A stretch of DNA of 64,000 nt from Saposhnikovia divaricata. Taxonomy: Eukaryota > Streptophyta > Magnoliopsida > Apiales > Apiaceae. Made by a program: the position numbers and the translations under genes. How positions within the stretch are numbered: the stretch's first letter is position 1; each line of letters opens with the position of its first letter. Positions 59,241-64,000 of this stretch are shown here, piece by piece. The DNA lies in NCBI GenBank assembly GCA_036435485.1, contig CM071596.1, positions 62,793,001-62,857,000 of the forward strand, given 5' to 3'. Under the pieces are notes generated by a model, which was given only the letters and a program-made list of their open reading frames with translations, was not told where the DNA came from and ran no database searches.

Positions 59241-60024
59241 AATAAAATAAAAACCTAATAAATAATTTTTGATCATTTTTTTATTAAATAAAAAATTAAA
59301 AAGTTATTCTACAAATCTATTTATCAACTAATTGAAAATCTTTTTTTTTTTAAAAAATGATTAAGAAGTAAAAACCATTTAATAATATAAATGATTAAAT
59401 AAGACTTATTAATTATAATAATATTTTCATTTTCAACCACCTAAAAAAAATCCTAACCACTTAAAAACTTTAAAAGACAAAAAAAAGATTTAGATTAAAA
59501 CATTGTCACGTATAATTGAATATGCTTGAAAGTTGAATTAAGATACGTAAATCAATAATATTTAAAAATAAATAAATATAAGTATATATTTTTTGGCTTT
59601 TGTTGGAAACACCGAGTAATATTGCATGTATATAAAATTAAATTATAAATGGTATAGTGTGTATTCCATAATGAAAAAAATTTTAAAAACGAAATTTACT
59701 TTTAATTTTGTGAGAAGTGAAAATAAAGGTAAATATAACTCATATTTTAAAAATAAATGGATAATGTATAATGTCATAATATTATTTTGATAAAATTATA
59801 ATATTATACATTTATCAAAAATGTTATTTTATATTACTGATCCAAGTAGAGACTAGAAAAAATAATATTAAATATTAAATACTAAAAAACAATCAAATTT
59901 TATATTACTCAACTGAGTATTTATTTTCGTGATATAACTATACTTTTACAAACTTACTAATGACTTTTATTTAGTTTTAATGATAATTCAAAATTGATAC
60001 AACATAATTGAAACCAAATTTTTT
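59241..60024. other. AT-rich interval, no gene
   Basis: Very AT-rich, no reading frame or repeat boundary recognised. Confidence 0.5.
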
Positions 60025-60155
60025 CGATCCGACAAAATCCAATCTGAAAAGATCCGAACCGAATTTTATCTGATCTTAATCTGAAATTTATCTGATTTTA
60101 ATCTGAAATCGATCTAATCCGAAACTAGATCCGAACTGAACCGAAATCGATTAAA
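60025..60155. repeat. Isolated ATCCGAAC/ATCTGAAA minisatellite patch
   Basis: Degenerate units (ATCCGAACCG, ATCTGATCTTAATCTGAAAT) match the ends of the satellite-carrying element at 40193-44293. No GACCTGGCAAA terminus is seen beside it. Confidence 0.65.
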
Positions 60156-60299
60156 ATTTTTGTTAGTCACAGAGGCATGCCTATATACATCTAATAACAA
60201 GCCTAATTGTTTGTAATGATTTGCATTACTTGACCTCTTAAATGAGGGAAGCTCAAGTTGTAGAGTTTCTACTTGTTTAGTACTTGTAATAGGCATCAA
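60156..60299 (-). CDS. Possible exon remnant, unidentified
   Basis: After an acceptor-like TTACACAG at about 60307-60314, a minus-strand frame encodes STKQVETLQLELPSFKRSSN followed by HYKQLGLLLDVYRHASV, which looks protein-like. It runs into the minisatellite. No family is recognised and no partner exon is seen. It may be a captured or truncated exon. Confidence 0.2.
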
Positions 60300-60454
60300 T
60301 TTCTATCTGTGTAATTGTATTTAAAAGTCAGAGAATAATGCTTGAAAGAAGTTCCAAGGTTCATGCCTCAAGCTTGAAGAACAAGGCTGTCAAAATAAAC
60401 AAAGTTAGAGTTTGGAGAATGAAAATTTGCCTAAGAACCAATTCGATAAGTATG

Positions 60455-61019
60455 TGTTAGGCCGAATACACACTTATAATCAACTAAGTATGAGAGAATA
60501 ACAATAAGTTCTTTAAAAGTTTTAAAAACTGTTTGGAATTAACTTCTCTCTCAGTGATGTAAAATATCACAGAGAGCTGCTTAGGTTACAATGAAAGATA
60601 TTGTATTACACGATCGATACCCTTCTAGGGTTAACCTAACTGTATTTATAAAGATATACAGCTACGTACAATCGATAATTGATTCGCCTATAAATCAGCT
60701 ATACAAATGTTATCAATTATGATTGCTACACATCTCCTAAGTCAACTCAATCTCTTTAACAGCTATCCAATCTGTAAAGATATTGCTTCCATAATTATCT
60801 TCAATTAATCTTTAATCACTGTTGACTGGAGACGCGCTTCCTCCAGACAGAGTTTAACTAAACTCTGTCGAGCTTCCATTGTCAGCGTATAGCAAACTCT
60901 GTCTAGCTTCCAACTGTCAGAGTTTAACTAAACTCTGACTGCTTCCTGTTTCAAGTTAAACTCTGTTTTTCCCTGTAAAACTTAAACACTGATATTAACC
61001 ACATCAATTATATTTAACA
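60455..61019 (-). repeat. 3' LTR of a SIRE-like copia element
   Basis: It starts TGTTAAATATAATTGATG directly after the PPT and is taken to end CCTAACA, giving matching TGTTA/TAACA ends. It has a TATA box (TTTATAAATACAG, about 60640-60652). Two dyads CAGAGTTTAACTAAACTCTG lie at 60848-60867 and 60918-60937. The left boundary is inferred because the partner LTR is outside the window. Confidence 0.65.
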
Positions 61020-61034
61020 ATTTCCCCCAACTTG
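61020..61034 (-). other. Polypurine tract of the SIRE-like element
   Basis: ACAAGTTGGGGGAAA on the minus strand, immediately before TGTT, is the usual PPT of SIRE-type copia elements. Confidence 0.75.
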
Positions 61035-61175
61035 TTCATTAGTAAAAATGCACAAGTTAACAGTAATTGATGATGTCAAAACAATTTCATACAAACACAG
61101 TGTTTATCCAAATAAGCAGAGTTTAAACTTGACTTAACAAAAATTCTACAGAAAATAAGAAAATTCTTACAGACT

Positions 61176-64000
61176 TCAATCTCTAATCTCCTCAAGATCT
61201 GGTGTTGTTCTGAGATAATCTATAAGCAATCTTCTCTCTGCATTTTCAAGTTCAATCTTCATAGCTTCCTTGATCTCTCTCAACTGAGGATCGCTCTCAT
61301 CAGTTTGATAAATAGCAGATCTTAGATCATAGATTTTGTTCCTTTTCATCTCATTTCCCAGTCTGATAAATTTTACTTCCTCTGATTGTGAGTTGAAATC
61401 AAGTACTGTGATTCCCAGATCAGTCTTCAGCTTTGCAGTACCCTTCTTCATTTCAATGAGATTTCGATTCCAGTCTCTGTATTTAGGAACATATCTGCTG
61501 TTATACTTCATTCCTCTAATTGCCAAATTTTGGAGCATTTTCTGTCTTAGCACATTTGCAACTGATTGAGTTCTTCGATTATTCACCTTGAAAAGATACA
61601 AAACATGTTCTAGTTCTTCCCAATATTTCAAACCAATATCATGCTCACCAATTTTAAATACTATCCCATCAGCCATAAAGTATAAGAGAAAATCTTTCTT
61701 TAAACTCTTCTGATGAACTAACTGTACTGATTCCAGTCTGTCCAAACTCTCTTGAGTGACACCACGACCTGGAACAGCCAGTGAAGAAGGATCTCTATGA
61801 CCAGTATGTTGCCTTTTATCCCTGTGTGAGCCTAGACCAGCTTTATTATTTCCAATCTTACCAGACAAGGCTCTTCCATCAGTAAAATCCATAGGAGCTC
61901 CAGATACTAGCTTTGAATCATGAAGTGTTCCTTTACCAAAAACTGATTTCAACTGAGAAGATAGAGGTCTAGACACAACTTGTGTAGCAACAGAGGTTGT
62001 GTTTTCTTTCTTCTGTACAACTTGTGCAGAAATAGAGGTTGTATCTTTCTTCTTTGAATCTTCTCCTTCCATAGCAATGCCTTTTAGCTTGAGTTTAGCT
62101 TCAGCTTCTGTTGGTTTCTTAGATAAATTTGATCTTTGATCAGCATCAACATTTTCCTTAATCACAATGCCTTTAAGAACAGGTCTAGGAGCTTTTTCTT
62201 TCTTTTTAAACTTTCCAGACTTTAAAGCTTTCTGATGTTGTTCTTGTAAATTCTTTTCTTCAGCTTTAATATCTTCAATAGTAGCTCCTTCTTCATTTTC
62301 TTGAATAAATAACTTAGCAGGCAATTCCTCATCAGTCATTGAATTTTCAGTGAATAATAAACTCTTGGTGTTGGAAGTTGACTTTGACTTGGAAGACTTG
62401 CTAAATTTCAGACTTTGATCAGCTCTTAATATCTTCTTCTTATTGCCCTTTGCTCCTGCTCCTCCATCTTCAGTATCTTTATCCTCTTTAGTCAGAGTTT
62501 GAGATTGCTTGCATTTAGACTTAGCAACTCTCTCCCCCTTTTTGACATCATCAGACATGAGAATAGATGTGATTAACTCCAGAGAGGTAGCAATAGAATC
62601 AATCTTTAAAGACATGGCATTTTGATTTTCTTCAACTTTGCTCAGCCTGTGAGACAAAGTTTCTTGATTCTGGGAAAGATATTGAAACTTGTTCTTGCTA
62701 TCGAGTTTAAGCATATCAACTCCTCTAATAACTTCACCTCGAACATCAAAAATGGCCTTTTGACAATGATCAAATCTAGAATTGAGAGTCTTCACTTGGA
62801 CAACAGTGGCCTTGAGACATGATAGAATCTCTGGATTTGTGATTGTTCTGGATGTTCTCTTGACAAATTCAGCTGCTCTTGCAACAGGAAAGATGCAAGT
62901 TTCTTTGTACCAATCAGCTGAAAATTGTTCAAAGTAGTCTTCTTCAACATCTGCTTGATTTGAAGGGCCAGCAAAATCATTAACTTTAGCAGAGGTCTGT
63001 ACTGGTAAACTCTGAGAAGAGCTTGACTCAGTACTCCCTTCAGTTTCAATTTCAGTTTCAGCTTCAATATGGTCAGTTGATTCAGGAATTGGAAGAGACT
63101 CATCAACAGTTTCTGCAACAGTGTCTGCAGTACGTTCAACATTCTCTGCAACAGGCTCCACAACATCCTCTGCAGGTTGTACAATAGGCTTAAAGATTAT
63201 CTCCATGGGTGGTTGATCAATTTCCTCACCCTGTTCGACAGATTGATGAGCATCAGGGATTAACTCAGTGTGAGAAGCCACTGTTTCTTCAAGTACCACA
63301 GGTTTGATTTACTGCATCAGTTTCTTCAGAGAAAAGAGCAGGTGAAGAGATTGGAATGTCCATGTTCTCAGAGAATGGGAACAATGGCTCAAGAATTTCA
63401 TCCATTGTAGCATCAGCATTACCATCTCTGTCTATCTCAACAGCAGGTATTTCCTTAGAAATATCCTCTGGAGCTTCAAAATTCAATTCTAAATCAGATT
63501 CTTCAATAATTAGTCTCCTCCTTTTAATTGGAGGATTCACTTCTGTTCTCTCTTCTTCTGAGATAGAATCATCTAGAGTAGATGGAGATTGAGGTCAATT
63601 TGCTCTTTCCTTCCTAGCTCTCTTTGGCTTAGAAGCTTCAGCAGTCCTGTGCTTTCTTAGTGGCCTTATAGCCCTGCTTTTCTTTGGTTTCCTTGGTTTA
63701 GATTGTGGTTGAGGTTGAGGTTGTGATGAAGATTGAGGTTGTGAAGTAGTAGCAATGGTGGGTGGAGATGTTGGTTTAGAGGTTGGTTCAATGTTTATGG
63801 TTATGTGAGGTTCAGTGTTTGTGGGTTAAGGAGGTGACTGTGGAGGTTCAAGTACAGGTTCAGGTTCTGGTGCTTTTGGTTCATGTGGTTGATTGAGAAA
63901 GTTTCTGAGGGCAAGAGGATAGATGAACTCTGGAACTTGTTCCTTGTTAGCATCTTTATTTGTCAAGTCAGAGAACATTCTCTTATGGACTTGAAAGGGT
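61176..64000 (-). pseudogene. env-position ORF of the SIRE-like element (broken, partial)
   Basis: A long frame ends 140 bases before the PPT, the place where SIRE/Maximus elements carry an env-like ORF. The intact part (61176-63299) encodes about 708 residues: an acidic Glu/Pro/Val-rich N-terminal stretch, then DYFEQFSADWYKETCIFPVA, a predicted coiled-coil around HRLSKVEENQNAMSLKIDSI, a Lys/Ser-rich middle and a C-terminal region with DIGLKYWEELEHVLYLFKVN and KYNSRYVPKYRDWNR. Upstream the same protein continues in another frame with KRRRLIIEESDLELNF. The two frames are joined by a one-base shift near 63300-63320, and in-frame stops sit at 63595-63597 (TGA) and 63826-63828 (TAA). No transmembrane segment is evident, so a true envelope role is doubtful. 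The assignment rests mainly on position; pol would lie right of the window. Confidence 0.5.

Noticed and set aside
61176..63299. Host gene encoding a coiled-coil protein
   Set aside because: The frame ends just before a PPT and an LTR, and its upstream part carries stops and a frameshift, so a retroelement ORF is more likely. A host origin cannot be fully excluded without a search.

Overview
The window is nuclear plant DNA. It is AT-rich, its genes have short exons and GT-AG introns, and most of it is transposable element. Plant-type ACC oxidase, plant ubinuclein, Athila and SIRE-type retrotransposons and familiar eudicot SINE cores all point to a eudicot. The SINE cores resemble families common in asterids, but the species cannot be fixed from sequence alone. 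Only two intact host genes are visible, both on the minus strand.

Layout. 1-1740: a cluster of fold-back repeats embedded in (TA)n, carrying several tiny GNA-triloop hairpins. 2082-2603: possible last exons of an unidentified plus-strand gene. 3924-5179: ACC oxidase, the enzyme of the last step of ethylene synthesis, 3 exons, 308 aa, catalytic residues intact. 6.4-17.4 kb: a gene-free block of SINE cores, fold-back MITEs, a 945-bp tandem duplication, a tRNA-like repeat family, a Helitron-like element and telomere-motif repeats. 17739-26756: a ubinuclein (UBN/HPC2) histone-chaperone gene, 13 exons, 739 aa, exon phases consistent throughout. 27-28.2 kb: nested MITEs.

28.26-38.66 kb: Athila-like LTR element 1 (plus strand) with gag and protease but no reverse transcriptase, RNase H or integrase, inserted in a MITE; its right junction looks recombinant. 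38.9-40.0 kb: a CACTA-like and a hAT-like MITE. 40.19-44.29 kb: an element with short inverted ends that carries terminal ATCCGAAC minisatellites and about 17 monomers of a ~175-bp satellite, flanked by inverted monomers of the same satellite. 45.22-58.94 kb: Athila element 2 (minus strand), full structure with 5-bp TSD CATAT, PBS, gag-pol, a downstream Athila-type ORF and PPT; it is disabled by three in-frame stops in gag-pol and one in the downstream ORF. 60.46-64.0 kb: the 3' end of a SIRE-like copia element (env-like ORF, PPT, 3' LTR) that runs off the right edge.

The two host genes are not functionally linked. The main interest lies in the nested repeat architecture. No CRISPR, operon or prokaryotic feature is present. 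Coordinates of element ends were read by eye, and statements about families rest on recognised motifs, not on database searches.
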